Source of the DNA: CAVWNR01 sp963756525
Lineage (GTDB): Bacteria > Actinomycetota > Actinomycetes > Mycobacteriales > Jatrophihabitantaceae
Assembly: GCA_963756525.1 (NCBI GenBank)
Contig: CAVWNR010000009.1
Span: 310,001 to 374,000 of the forward strand
Length of the DNA stretch: 64,000 nucleotides
Reading direction: 5' to 3'
Position 1 is the stretch's first letter. Each line of letters opens with the position of its first letter. The translations under genes were made by a program, and so were the position numbers. The notes under the pieces were generated by a model. That model saw nothing but the letters and a program-made list of their open reading frames with translations. It searched no databases and was not told where the DNA came from. Of this stretch, positions 49,521 through 58,516 are shown in pieces.

Positions 49521-51993
49521 GGCTGAGGGTGTCCTGGATATGGGTAAGGGTGTCTTGCGCGCGCTCGGACTCGGGGTGGCGGACCGGGGCGTCGCTGGGG
49601 CGTTGCGGCGGCACCGGAACCGGCCGGCCGGGTGCGGCTTCGTCGAGGTAGCCGTGCGCGGCGTGCTGGCTGCGGGCGGCATCCAGCGCCCAGTAGACCG
49701 CCTCCGGGGTGGCCGGCCCGGCCAGGTTCACGCTGGTGCCGGCCGGCCCGAACGCCGCGGCCGCCTCGCGCAGCGCCTCCCGCACGGAGAACGCGCCCAT
49801 CAGCGGCGGCTCACCGACCGCCTTGGAGCCGTAGACCGCGCCCTCCTCATGCGCCTGCTCCAGCAGCGTGACGTTGAAGACCTCCGGCAGCTCGGAGAAG
49901 CTGGGCAGCTTGTAGGTGCTGGCCGCCTGCGTAGACAGCCGGCCCCGCCACGGCCCGTCGCTGGTGTCCCAGCGTAGGTCCTCCAGGGTGAGCCAGCCGG
50001 CGCCCTGCACGAACCCGCCCTCAATCTGACCCAGGTCGACCAGCGGGGACAGGCTGTCTCCCACATCGTGCACGATGTCCACCCGCCGGGTGCGGTAGGC
50101 GCCGGTGAACCCGTCGACCTCCACCTCGCTGGCCGCCGCGCCGTAGGCGAAGTACTTAAACGGCGAGCCCTGCATCACCGAGGAGTCAAAGTGCAGTCCT
50201 TCGGTGCGGTAGAACCCGGCCGCCCACAGCTGGACCCGCTGGAAGTAGGCGGTGCGCACCAGCTCGTCCCAGCCCAGCTGCGCGCCGGTGGTGCCGATGC
50301 CGCGGACCACCGCGTCGGTGATCCGGATCTCGAATGGGCTCAGCCCGAGCATCGTACCGGCCACCTGCAGCAGCCGGTCACGGATCTGCTCGCAGGCGTT
50401 CTTGACCGCCCCGCCGTTGAGGTCGGCGCCGGTACTGGCCGAGGTGGCCGAGGTGTTGGGCACCTTATCGGTGCGCGTGGGAGCCAACCGAACCCGGTGC
50501 AGCGGCACGCCGAGGCTGCTCGCGGCGACCTGCAGCATCTTGGTGTGCAGGCCCTGCCCCATCTCCGTGCCGCCATGGTTGATCAGCACCGAGCCGTCCC
50601 GGTAGACGTGCACCAGCGCGCCGGCCTGGTTGAAGGCGGTGAGATTGAACGAGATCCCGAACTTCACCGGCGTGATCGCCAGGCCGCGTTTGGTGTGCTC
50701 GTGGGCGGCGTTGAACGCGTCGATCTCGCGGCGGCGCCCAGCGATGTCGGCGCCGGCCAGCAGCTGCTGCCAGATCACCTCCAGCCGCTCCGGGTGCCGC
50801 ACCAGCTGGCCGTAGGGCGTGGTCTGCCCGGCCCGGTAGAAGTTGCGGTGCCGCAGCTCGGCCGCCTCCACGCCCAGCAGCGGCGCGCTGCGGCCCAGAA
50901 TGTCCTCCAGCACCAGCATGCCCTGCGGGCCGCCGAAGCCGCGGAAGGCGGTCTGAGAGGTCTTGTGCGTCTTGGCGATACGGCCGTTGACCCGCACGTT
51001 CGGGATCCAGTAGGCGTTGTCGATGTGGCACATCGCGCGGCTCAGCACCGGCTCGGACAGGTCCAGGCTCCATCCGCCGTCGGCGGTCAGGGTGGCGTCC
51101 AGAGCCAGCAGCCGGCCGCCGGCGTCGAAGCCGACCCGCCACTCGGCGTGGAAGCCGTGCCGCTTGCCGGACATGGTGATGTCCTGGGTCCGGTTCAGCC
51201 GCACCCGCACCGGCCGCCCGGTCAGCGTGGCGCCGAGCGCGGCGATAGCGGCGTAGGCGTGCGGCTGCATCTCCTTGCCGCCGAACCCGCCGCCCATCCG
51301 CAGGCACTGCACGGTCACCTCCGAGTTCGCCCGGCCGAGCACATGCGCGACGATCTCCTGCGTCTCCGACGGGTGCTGGGTACTGCTGTGCACGAACACC
51401 TGGCCGTTCTCATCCACCAGGGCCAGCGCGGCGTGGGTTTCCAGGTAGAAGTGCTCCTGGCCGGCGAACTCGAACTCGCCGCTGAACACGTGCTCGGCCG
51501 CGGCGATGCCTGCCTCGACGTCGCCGCGCAGCAGCTGCGGCTGGGCGCCCTGGAAGCTGCCCGCCTCGATCGCCTCGCTGATCTGGATCAGCGCCGGCAG
51601 CGGCTCCACCTCCACCTGCACCGCGGCCGCGCCCAGCCGGGCTGCCTCCAGGTTCTCGGCGAGCACCCAGCACACCGCGTGCCCGAAGAACATCACCTCG
51701 TCCGGGAACAGCGGCTCGTCGTGCTTGACGCCGGCGTCATTCACCCCCGGCACGTCCGCGGCGGTGAGCACCCGCACCACACCGGGCACCTGCAGCGCCG
51801 GCGCGGTGCGCAACGCGCTCACCCGGGCATGCGCCTGCGGCACCTGTACCGGGTAGGCGTGCAGCACGTCGTTGCTGCGCAACACCAGATCGTCGGTGTA
51901 CAGCGCGGCGCCGGTCACGTGCAGCGCGGCGCTCTCATGCGGGATCGCCTCCCCGACCACCGCACCGTCCGGCCGCTGTGACAGCGCGCTCAT
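49513..51993 (-). CDS. xdhB: Xanthine dehydrogenase, molybdenum-binding subunit
   Basis: 826 residues. Motifs in order: GAALYTDDLVLRSNDVLHAY (N-terminal ald_xan_dh), FYLETHAALALV, MGGGFGGKEMQPHAYAAI (Mo-site Gly loop), TAFRGFGGPQGMLVLEDI, VYRDGSVLINHGGTEMGQGLHTK (read in parts), SATSASTGADLNGGAV and the catalytic Glu in GSKAVGEPPLMGAFSV. It hydroxylates xanthine/hypoxanthine to urate using water. ATG 51993 overlaps the XdhA stop (ATGA). The gene is intact over 2.5 kb, in contrast to the many broken accessory genes. Confidence 0.93.
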   Translation of the reverse strand: MSALSQRPDGAVVGEAIPHESAALHVTGAALYTDDLVLRSNDVLHAYPVQVPQAHARVSALRTAPALQVPGVVRVLTAADVPGVNDAGVKHDEPLFPDEVMFFGHAVCWVLAENLEAARLGAAAVQVEVEPLPALIQISEAIEAGSFQGAQPQLLRGDVEAGIAAAEHVFSGEFEFAGQEHFYLETHAALALVDENGQVFVHSSTQHPSETQEIVAHVLGRANSEVTVQCLRMGGGFGGKEMQPHAYAAIAALGATLTGRPVRVRLNRTQDITMSGKRHGFHAEWRVGFDAGGRLLALDATLTADGGWSLDLSEPVLSRAMCHIDNAYWIPNVRVNGRIAKTHKTSQTAFRGFGGPQGMLVLEDILGRSAPLLGVEAAELRHRNFYRAGQTTPYGQLVRHPERLEVIWQQLLAGADIAGRRREIDAFNAAHEHTKRGLAITPVKFGISFNLTAFNQAGALVHVYRDGSVLINHGGTEMGQGLHTKMLQVAASSLGVPLHRVRLAPTRTDKVPNTSATSASTGADLNGGAVKNACEQIRDRLLQVAGTMLGLSPFEIRITDAVVRGIGTTGAQLGWDELVRTAYFQRVQLWAAGFYRTEGLHFDSSVMQGSPFKYFAYGAAASEVEVDGFTGAYRTRRVDIVHDVGDSLSPLVDLGQIEGGFVQGAGWLTLEDLRWDTSDGPWRGRLSTQAASTYKLPSFSELPEVFNVTLLEQAHEEGAVYGSKAVGEPPLMGAFSVREALREAAAAFGPAGTSVNLAGPATPEAVYWALDAARSQHAAHGYLDEAAPGRPVPVPPQRPSDAPVRHPESERAQDTLTHIQDTLSHV

Positions 51994-53444
51994 GCCACGA
52001 CCCCCTTCACCTGCGCGCCGGGATGCTCGGCGTACAACTTCAGCACACTCTGGCGCAGCATCTGCGTCCGGTAGGTGGAGCTGGCGCGATGATCGCTCAT
52101 CGGGGTGCCCTCGCCGAACAGCACCCACGACGCGTCCCGCGCGGTCTGCGCCGACCACGCCCGGCCCTCCAACGCGGCCTCGGTGGCCAGTGCGCGGATC
52201 GGCGTGGCCGCCACCCCGCCCAACCCGATCCGCGCCTTGCGCACCATGCCGTCGGCGACGTCGAGGGCGAAGGCGACCGCCACGCTGGAAATATCGTCGA
52301 ACCGCCGCTTAGCGATCTTGTGGAAGGCGGTGAGCGGCGCGAGCGGCAACCGGATGCGCACCGCCCGGATCAGCTCTGCCGGCCGTAGCACGCTTTGCCG
52401 GTAGCCGACGAAGTACTCGGCCAGCGGCACCTCCCGCTCCCCCCCGGCGCTGGCCAGCACCAGCGTGGCCTCCAGCGCCAGTAGCGCCGGCGCACAGTCC
52501 CCGATCGGCGAGCCGGTGCCCAGGTTGCCGCCCATCGTCGCGCCGTTGCGGATCAGCCGCGACGCGAACTGCGGAAATAGCTGCGCCAGCAGCGGCACCC
52601 GCCCGGCCAGGCGGCGCTCGATCTCGCTCAGCGTCAACCCGGCCCCGATCTCGATCAGCTCAGCGCCCACATCCAGCCCGCGCAGCTCCGGCAGTCGGTC
52701 AATCGCGACCAGCAGCTCCGGACGAGCGCCCCGCAGATTCACCTCGACACCCAGGTCGGTCGAGCCGGCCAGCACCGTCGCCTCCGGCCGCTCGCCCAGC
52801 AGCACCAACGCCTCGGCCAGCGACGCCGGGCGAACGAACTGTCCACCATCCGAAGACGCCAGCTCGGTGGCCACCGGCGGCGGCGCCGGCGCGGCCAGCC
52901 GGGCCGCCAGCGGATCATCCGGGTCCGGGGCGGCGAGCGCGTACGCCGCGTCGCGGATCGGCCGGTAGCCGGTGCAGCGGCACAAATTGCCGCTCAACGC
53001 ATGCAGATCGAACCCGTTCGGGCCGTGCTCGGCCCCCACCCCGTCCGGCGAAACGGCGCCGCCGCGGTCCGGCCGGTAATACTCCGCGGCCATGCTGCAC
53101 ACGAAACCCGGCGTACAGTACCCGCATTGCGACCCACCCCGCATCGCCATCTCCCGCTGCACCGGATGCAGCGCTGCCGGGCTCCCCAGCCCCTCGGCGG
53201 TAACCAGCTCCTGCCCAGCCAACGCGGCCGCCGGAATCAGACACGCGTTGATCGCTACCCACTCGGTCGCCGTCGACACTCCCGGGCGCGCCAACAACAC
53301 CGAACAGGCGCCACACTCCCCCTCCGCGCAGCCCTCCTTCGCCCCGGTCAACCCCAGCCCGCGCAGCCAGTCCAACGCCGTGACACATACCGGCACATCC
53401 GTCAACTCGGCAGCCTGGCCGTTCACCACACAGCGGATAGTCAT
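51990..53444 (-). CDS. xdhA: Xanthine dehydrogenase, fused FeS/FAD subunit
   Basis: 484 residues. Plant-type [2Fe-2S] cluster: KEGCAEGECGACSVLL (Cys39, 44, 47) plus Cys68 in AINACLIP. Second cluster: GSQCGYCTPGF and NLCRCTGYRPI. After a Pro-rich linker the FAD domain shows VLAGSTDLGVEVNLRG, IRNGATMGGNLGTGSPIGD and KIAKRRFDDISSVAVAFAL. Electrons pass from the Mo subunit through FeS to FAD/NAD. The fused FeS-FAD layout is the XdhA type. ATG 53444 has GGGGAG upstream. First gene of the xdhABC-guaD/uraD operon, divergent from the IclR gene, with a CGGAAA-N4-TTTCCG palindrome 58 bases upstream. Confidence 0.93.
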   Translation of the reverse strand: MTIRCVVNGQAAELTDVPVCVTALDWLRGLGLTGAKEGCAEGECGACSVLLARPGVSTATEWVAINACLIPAAALAGQELVTAEGLGSPAALHPVQREMAMRGGSQCGYCTPGFVCSMAAEYYRPDRGGAVSPDGVGAEHGPNGFDLHALSGNLCRCTGYRPIRDAAYALAAPDPDDPLAARLAAPAPPPVATELASSDGGQFVRPASLAEALVLLGERPEATVLAGSTDLGVEVNLRGARPELLVAIDRLPELRGLDVGAELIEIGAGLTLSEIERRLAGRVPLLAQLFPQFASRLIRNGATMGGNLGTGSPIGDCAPALLALEATLVLASAGGEREVPLAEYFVGYRQSVLRPAELIRAVRIRLPLAPLTAFHKIAKRRFDDISSVAVAFALDVADGMVRKARIGLGGVAATPIRALATEAALEGRAWSAQTARDASWVLFGEGTPMSDHRASSTYRTQMLRQSVLKLYAEHPGAQVKGVVA

Positions 53445-53895
53445 CGTCGGCTCCCCAGGCTGTAGTCGGCTGCGCAACGCAGCCGAATGCCAAACGCAGA
53501 TTCGGAAAGTCTTTTCCGCATGCTAATAGCAGGTCGGACCCGGTGACAAGCCACACCGGACTCCCCGGCCCGGGCCTGCCCGCACGCCGGCAACACCGGC
53601 GTTGACCGTCCGCAGTCGGGACGGCTACCTTTTCCGTGACAAAGGAAGTGAGCCTCCACGATGCGGAACCTGCCGGTAAGCCTGTCCACCGACTGCGTGC
53701 GGTGGGCGGTGAGCCGGCGATGCCCAAGGTCGGTACTTACGTCGCTCCCCGGCGAGCCGCGAAAAGGTCGCAAGGATGGCCCTGGCACCCCCCGCGTTGC
53801 TGTCACCGGTGCATACAGATACCGCGCCGCGACACGCACCTCCCCGCCATTGCACTAGCGAAAACACACACAGCGCGACCAGAAGGCGGTGGGAA
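53445..53895. promoter_or_regulatory. Divergent xdh/IclR promoter region with IclR-like operator
   Basis: 451 bases without a gene. The palindrome CGGAAA (53503-53508), spacer GTCT, TTTCCG (53513-53518) resembles IclR-family sites, which have a GGAA-N-TTCC core. A second, imperfect element with TTTCC and AGGAA around spacer GTGACAA lies at about 53631-53647. Both sit between xdhA and the IclR gene, so mutual control is likely. Confidence 0.6.
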
Positions 53896-54696
53896 ATGGG
53901 CACCCCGCTGGGGTCGGCACGGGATCGAGTGCCTCGCGTGCAGTCGATCACGCGGGCCTTCGAACTGGTGGAGACCCTGGCCGATATGGGCGGTATCGCC
54001 GGGCTGTCGCAGCTCGCTGGCCGCTCCGGGCTACCGCTACCGACCACCTACCGGCTGCTCCGCACGCTCGCCGACCTGGGCTACATACGACAGCAACCCT
54101 CCCGCGAGTACGCGCTCGGACCACGGCTGATTCGCCTCGGCGACAGCAGCAGCCGGCTGCTCGGCACCTCGGCCCGGGCACACCTGGCGGAACTGGTCAA
54201 CCGAACCGGGGAGAGCGCCAACCTCGCCATCCTCGACGCCGATCAGATCATCTACACCGCGCAGGTCCCCGGACTGCACGCGATGCGGATGTACACCGAG
54301 GTCGGCCGGCGCGCCTGGGCGCACTGCACCGCTGTCGGCAAAGCGATACTGGCTACGCGGCCAGCCACACAGGTTGCCCAGATCGTGCAGTCCTCGGGTA
54401 TGCCCACGCAAACCCCGCGCACCATCACCTCGCTCAGCGCGCTGTGCGCCGAACTTGACACGATCAGGGCACGCGGCTACGCCGTCGATGACGAAGAGCA
54501 GGAGATCGGCGTGCGCTGCGTGGCCGTCGTCCTCCCCGGTCAGCCCAGCAACGCCGCGGTGTCGATCTCCGGCCCGTGCCCCCGAATGGCCGAGCAGGCA
54601 ATCGCTCGCGCAATACCGCTGCTTACCAGATGCGTCCACGCGATCGCCAACGAGACAGCCCTCGCTAACCCCCCGGCCGGCGAACGCACCGGCTGA
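53896..54696 (+). CDS. IclR-family transcriptional regulator
   Basis: 266 residues. Winged HTH: VQSITRAFELVETLADMGG, LSQLAGRSGLPLPTTYRLLR, TLADLGYIRQQPSREYALGP. Effector domain: RAHLAELVNRTGESANLAIL, RRAWAHCTAVGKAILATR and YAVDDEEQEIGVRCVAVVL with AAVSISGPCPRM, as in AllR-like purine/allantoin regulators. ATG 53896 is chosen because the HTH starts shortly after it; GGTGGGAA precedes it. Divergent from xdhABC, whose promoter carries an IclR-like palindrome, so it probably responds to a purine catabolite. Confidence 0.88.
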   Translation: MGTPLGSARDRVPRVQSITRAFELVETLADMGGIAGLSQLAGRSGLPLPTTYRLLRTLADLGYIRQQPSREYALGPRLIRLGDSSSRLLGTSARAHLAELVNRTGESANLAILDADQIIYTAQVPGLHAMRMYTEVGRRAWAHCTAVGKAILATRPATQVAQIVQSSGMPTQTPRTITSLSALCAELDTIRARGYAVDDEEQEIGVRCVAVVLPGQPSNAAVSISGPCPRMAEQAIARAIPLLTRCVHAIANETALANPPAGERTG

Positions 54697-54787
54697 CAAC
54701 CCGTGTCTCTTCCTCAGCAGCATATCGACCGCCAGGCGCGTAGCATGCCAGCTGATCATCGAGATCTCAGGCTGGTATGCGTATATC

Positions 54788-55086
54788 ATCGGGTCGTTCA
54801 CGAATCTCTGGGCCGCCGGATCGAGCGACCGCGAGCACGAGACCGAGCGACGCCGACACAGGCTAAGGACTCGGTAGGGTACAGCCCAGTGCTGCAACCG
54901 GATGACCATCAGCCTGCAACGGCCCGTGGTCTTGCGGGCAAGGAGCGGCGAGAGCAGGCGCGCGGGCCGGTAAGGGATTCTGACCGGTCCAGGCGGCCCC
55001 GGACGGGTTCCGGGACAACACGCGCCAGGGCGACCTACGGCGGTACCAGCCCGAGTTCGCGACGCGTTGCGCCTGCCGTCGTATGA
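54788..55086 (+). repeat. 299-nt dispersed RNA-like element, copy 2
   Basis: Second copy of the element at 23955-24253: conserved blocks at 54788-54812, 54851-54876 (identical 26 nt), 54910-54920, 54934-54943, 54999-55010 and 55080-55086. Local stems include ACCGAG/CTCGGT (54842-54847 with 54870-54875) and CCGGT/ACCGG (about 54967-54987). Immediately upstream, GCATGCCAGC and GCTGGTATGC form a 10-bp hairpin (about 54743-54781). The element lies 91 bases after the IclR stop and 265 bases before the LacI gene, same strand. It may be a 3' element, a leader, or an independent small RNA. Confidence 0.75.
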
Positions 55087-55351
55087 CGGCCGCGCGGAAC
55101 GAGTTCGATCCTGGCCAGGCGTGCCGCCGGCCATGCCTGGGATCTCCGAGTTCAACCGGCCCCGGGTGCCAGCTGCTGCCTGCTGGAAGGTTTCGCGCTC
55201 GCGCCGAGATCAGCTCATTTAATGTTCTCGGTCATGGATTAATCCGGGCTTGCCTCGTCGTGTGTGAGCCGCCGGCGGCTGATAGTTCAGGCGCCCCGCA
55301 GTTCGGGGTGGGCCGTGGGAAGGGGTTGATTTCGGAGATGGGTGTTCTCGG

Positions 55352-56377
55352 GTGCGGGCGGTGACGATCGCGGATGTGGCGCGGCTGAGCGGGGTGTCGC
55401 GTACCACGGTGTCGGATGCGCTCAACGGGGCGGGGCGGGTGGATGCGGCGACCCGGGAGCGGGTGCGGCGGGTCGCGGAGGAGATGGGGTATCGGCCGAG
55501 TCTGCGGGCACAGCGGTTGCGGTCGGGTCGGTCGCGGATGATTGGTTTGGTGTCGTCGATGCCGGCGGCGGTGGCGGCCGGCCCGGCGAAGCTGGGCTTC
55601 TACATGGAGGTGGCGGCGGCGGCGGCGGAGGCGGCGCTGCTGCGGGGGTTCGCGCTGGTGTTGACGCCGCCGGCGCAGGCGGGGGTGCCGTTGGACTTGT
55701 TGGACATCGATGGGGCGATCGTGGTGGAGCCGGAGCAGGACGACGCGGTGACCGCAGGGTTGCAGGCGCGGGGGCTGGCGGTGGTGACGCTGGGACGGCA
55801 GCCGGGGTCCAGGGTGCCGCACGTGGACCTGGGGGGTGCGGGCGTCGTCACGCTGTTGCTGGATCACTTGGACGGGCAGGGCGCGCGGCATGTCGCGCTG
55901 ATGGTGGGCGACTGCCGGCGCGCTTCGTATCTGGCGGAGCGCTCCGGGTATGAGCGGTGGGTGGCCGGGCGGGAGATGGCCAGCCTGGTGGTGGCGGTGC
56001 CGGAGGGCGGCGGCGCCGGGTCCGCGTACGCCGGCTGCGCCCGGTTGCTGGTCGAGCACCCCGAGGTGGATGCGGTGTGCGCCATGGTGGACGCGTTCGC
56101 GGTGGGGTGTGTGGCGGCGGTGCGGGCGGCGGGGCGGCAGGTGCCGGAGGATGTGCTGGTCGCGACCCGATATGACGGGGTGTTGGCGCGCACCTGCGAT
56201 CCGCCGTTGACCGCGGTGGATCTGCATTTGGGGCTGGTCGCGGTCGGCGCGGTGCATCGGCTGCTGGCGCGGCTGGAGGATGAGCCGGTGTCTGCCGCCC
56301 GGTCGGTGCCGGCGCCGGTGCTGGTGGCGCGGCGCTCCACACTGCGCGCGCCGGGCGGGGGAGTGACTAGATCTTGA
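55352..56377 (+). CDS. LacI-family transcriptional regulator
   Basis: 341 residues. N-terminal LacI HTH with hinge: VTIADVARLSGVSRTTVSDA, LNGAGRVDAATRERVRRVAE, EMGYRPSLRAQRLRSGRS. The periplasmic-binding-protein-like domain follows: MIGLVSSMP, DIDGAIVVEP, HVALMVGDCRRASYLAERSG and the dimer-proximal VLVATRYDGVLARTCDPPLT. GTG 55352. Its end overlaps the convergent TSUP gene by 11 bases. The palindrome GCCGAATCGATTCGGC at 60098-60113, upstream of the second NCS2 operon, has the central-CG symmetry LacI proteins prefer and is the natural target candidate. Confidence 0.88.
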   Translation: MRAVTIADVARLSGVSRTTVSDALNGAGRVDAATRERVRRVAEEMGYRPSLRAQRLRSGRSRMIGLVSSMPAAVAAGPAKLGFYMEVAAAAAEAALLRGFALVLTPPAQAGVPLDLLDIDGAIVVEPEQDDAVTAGLQARGLAVVTLGRQPGSRVPHVDLGGAGVVTLLLDHLDGQGARHVALMVGDCRRASYLAERSGYERWVAGREMASLVVAVPEGGGAGSAYAGCARLLVEHPEVDAVCAMVDAFAVGCVAAVRAAGRQVPEDVLVATRYDGVLARTCDPPLTAVDLHLGLVAVGAVHRLLARLEDEPVSAARSVPAPVLVARRSTLRAPGGGVTRS

Positions 56378-57077
56378 CGAGCAGGGCGAGGCCGGAGGCG
56401 AGCGCGAAGCCAAGCACGCCGGCGCGCACCCGCGGCCCGCGGACCCGATGATGCACGAAGTGGCTGGCGCCGGCGCCGAGGGCGAGCGCGGGTAGCAGCA
56501 GCAGCGCGGCGTGGATCTGCTGTGCGTGGACCCGGCCGGCGACCATCAGCAGGGCGAGGGAGACGATCTCGCCGACGAGGAAGCAGAGTGCGACGGTGGC
56601 GCGCAGTTCGGCGGCGGGCCGGTGCTGGTAGGCCAGCGCGTAGGGCGGCCCGCCGACCCCGGTCGCGGTCTCAACGACCCCGGTGACCGCGCCGACGCCT
56701 AGCAGCGTGCCGCGGCCGGGGGTGAAGGCGGGCGCGGCGAGGCTGGCGATCGCGGCCAGCACGGTGGCCGCGCCGATGAGCAGGTTGAGCCGCCCGGCGG
56801 GGATGGCGGCGAGCAGGGCGAGCCCGCCGACGGTGGCCGGCACCCGGCCCAGGGTGATCCAGCCGGCGCCGGCGCGGTCGATGTGGGCGCGGCCGCGGTA
56901 GGCGATATAGGCGTTGAGCGGGATCATCAGGATCAGGGTGGTGACCGGCAGCAGGGTGGGATGCACGATGCCGATCACCGGGGTGCAGATCAGCGCGAAG
57001 CCGAGCCCGCTGGAGCCTTGCACGAACGCGGCGAGCCCGACCGCCGCGGCCAGCAGGGCGAGCGCGGTGCCGCTCAC
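56367..57077 (-). CDS. TSUP (TauE/SafE)-family permease
   Basis: 236 residues, about eight spans. TSUP pattern: AAVGLAAFVQGSSGLGFALI at the N-terminus (first repeat with GxGF), LLPVTTLILMIPLNAYIAYR, and the second repeat GAVTGVVETATGVGGPPYAL, ending in FALASGLALLVKI. GTG 57077 overlaps the amidohydrolase stop (GTGA). TSUP members export or import sulfonates and organic anions; next to an amidohydrolase and NCS2 permease it may export a product of N-heterocycle breakdown, an inference. Confidence 0.82.
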   Translation of the reverse strand: MSGTALALLAAAVGLAAFVQGSSGLGFALICTPVIGIVHPTLLPVTTLILMIPLNAYIAYRGRAHIDRAGAGWITLGRVPATVGGLALLAAIPAGRLNLLIGAATVLAAIASLAAPAFTPGRGTLLGVGAVTGVVETATGVGGPPYALAYQHRPAAELRATVALCFLVGEIVSLALLMVAGRVHAQQIHAALLLLPALALGAGASHFVHHRVRGPRVRAGVLGFALASGLALLVKI

Positions 57078-58474
57078 CGGGCACCGCGCCGACGGTGGTC
57101 GGTGGCGGTGCGGTGGGTGCGGTGGATGGCCGCGTCGGCGAGGACCTGTTCGGCGGCCTTGGCGGCTTGGGCGACCAGCGCCGGGCCGTCCCAGTCGGTG
57201 GGCCAGCCGCGCCACAGCCGCGGCTGCCCGTCGACGACCACGGCGGTGATCTGGTCGCGGTTGGCCAGCCGGACCAGTTCCCAGGTCAGGTCGTGCGAGG
57301 GCTGCAGTTCCGGAGCGGTGAGGTCAACCAGCAGGTAGTCCGCGGCGTAGCCGGCGGCGATGCGGCCGGTGAGCTGGCCGAGGCCGACCGCGTCGGCGGC
57401 GCCGGCGGTGGCGTGCTCGAGCCAGGTCCAGCCGGCCCCGCAGGACGGGTCGCCGGTGGCCAGTCCGTAGGTGATGCGTTGGGCGAACTCGGCGGCGTCC
57501 AGGAGGCGGAACCCGTCGCTGCGGGTGCCGTCGGTGCCGAGCCCGAACCGGATGCCGGCCGCGGCCATCGCAAGCGCGGGGGCGACGGCGTTGCCTTTCC
57601 AGGCGCTGGCGACCGGGTTGTAGCTGACCGCGGTGCCGGTGTCGGCGAGTAGCCGCAGCTCGGTGGGGGTGAGCAGGGTGGCGTGCGCGGCGAGCAGCTG
57701 CGGGCCGAGCGCGCCGGCGTGGTGCAGCTGTTCGAGCGGACGGCGCCCGCAGGCGATCAGTGAGCGTTCCACCGCGGCCAGGTGCTCGTTGACGTGCACC
57801 TGGAACACCGCTCCGGTCTCCGCGCAGAGTGCGGACAGGCGGTGCAGCACCGGGTTGGAGGCGGCTTCGGGGATGGACACGGCCAGCGACGGGTGGACCA
57901 GCCGGTGCCCGGCCCAGCGGGTCAGGTGGGCCTCGGCGCGGGCGGCGGCGGCGTGCGGGTCGGGGTCGAGGTCGTTGCCGACTTGGGCGAGCACGCAGCG
58001 CAGCCCGGCCTCGGTGGTGGCCGCGGTGACCGCGGCCAGGTCGATGCTGGCGCGGGTGCCGGCGTCGGCGACGGTGGTGAACCCGCCGCGCAGCGACTCC
58101 AGCGCGGCCAGTTTCGCGGCCAGGTAGGCGCTCTGTTCGTCCAGGCTGGCCTCGAGCGGGGCCCAGATCCGGCGGAAGATCTCCGACGGTTCACCGAAGG
58201 CGAGCGCCTTGCCGAAGGTCTGGGTCAGGTGGTGGTGCGCATCGATGAAGCCGGGCATCAGCAGCTGCCCGTCCAGCCGTCGCGCGGTCAGCTCGGGGTG
58301 CGCGCGGGCCAGCGCCGCGGCGGGACCGACCTGGGCGAACCGGCCGTCGTTGATCAGCACGGCCTGCCCGGCCTCGGGCCCGTCGGGCAGCAGCACCAGT
58401 TCCGGGGTGAGCAGCTGCCGCGGCCCGGTCAGGGCGTTCGGGCTGAGCTGGTTCGGAGTGCAGGGGTCAGTCAT
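57074..58474 (-). CDS. Amidohydrolase-superfamily deaminase/chlorohydrolase (TrzN/AtzB/8-oxoguanine deaminase-like)
   Basis: 466 residues. Metal and catalytic motifs: MPGFIDAHHHLTQTFGKAL (His pair), GAVFQVHVNEHLAAVERSL (His-x-x-Glu-His), LLAAHATLLTPTELRLLADT (His), and GIRFGLGTDGTRSDGFRLLD (Asp). This is the subgroup that hydrolyses amino or chloro groups from heterocycles, including guanine/8-oxoguanine and s-triazines. ATG 58474 has GAGGAAAG upstream. It lies between an NCS2 importer and a TSUP permease, so it probably deaminates an imported heterocycle; the window's separate guanine deaminase suggests a different substrate. Confidence 0.85.
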   Translation of the reverse strand: MTDPCTPNQLSPNALTGPRQLLTPELVLLPDGPEAGQAVLINDGRFAQVGPAAALARAHPELTARRLDGQLLMPGFIDAHHHLTQTFGKALAFGEPSEIFRRIWAPLEASLDEQSAYLAAKLAALESLRGGFTTVADAGTRASIDLAAVTAATTEAGLRCVLAQVGNDLDPDPHAAAARAEAHLTRWAGHRLVHPSLAVSIPEAASNPVLHRLSALCAETGAVFQVHVNEHLAAVERSLIACGRRPLEQLHHAGALGPQLLAAHATLLTPTELRLLADTGTAVSYNPVASAWKGNAVAPALAMAAAGIRFGLGTDGTRSDGFRLLDAAEFAQRITYGLATGDPSCGAGWTWLEHATAGAADAVGLGQLTGRIAAGYAADYLLVDLTAPELQPSHDLTWELVRLANRDQITAVVVDGQPRLWRGWPTDWDGPALVAQAAKAAEQVLADAAIHRTHRTATDHRRRGAR

Positions 58475-58516
58475 CAGCTTTCCTCGCTCGGGTTTCGTCG
58501 GTCGTTACGTCGCTGC

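Noticed and set aside
50068..51981. A 637-codon plus-strand open frame opposite xdhB
   Set aside because: Its product is a His/Arg/Gly-rich antisense shadow. The minus strand encodes a full xanthine dehydrogenase subunit with all motifs.
54788..55086. The 299-nt element as a cobalamin, TPP, FMN, SAM, c-di-GMP, c-di-AMP, ZTP or guanidine riboswitch
   Set aside because: None of the conserved core sequences I know for these classes is present in either copy.
57074..58474. Amidohydrolase as a second guanine deaminase
   Set aside because: Its metal-site pattern (DAHHHLTQ, HVNEH, GTDGT) fits the TrzN/AtzB/8-oxoguanine deaminase group and differs from the guanine deaminase at 48663, so the specific name was not assigned.
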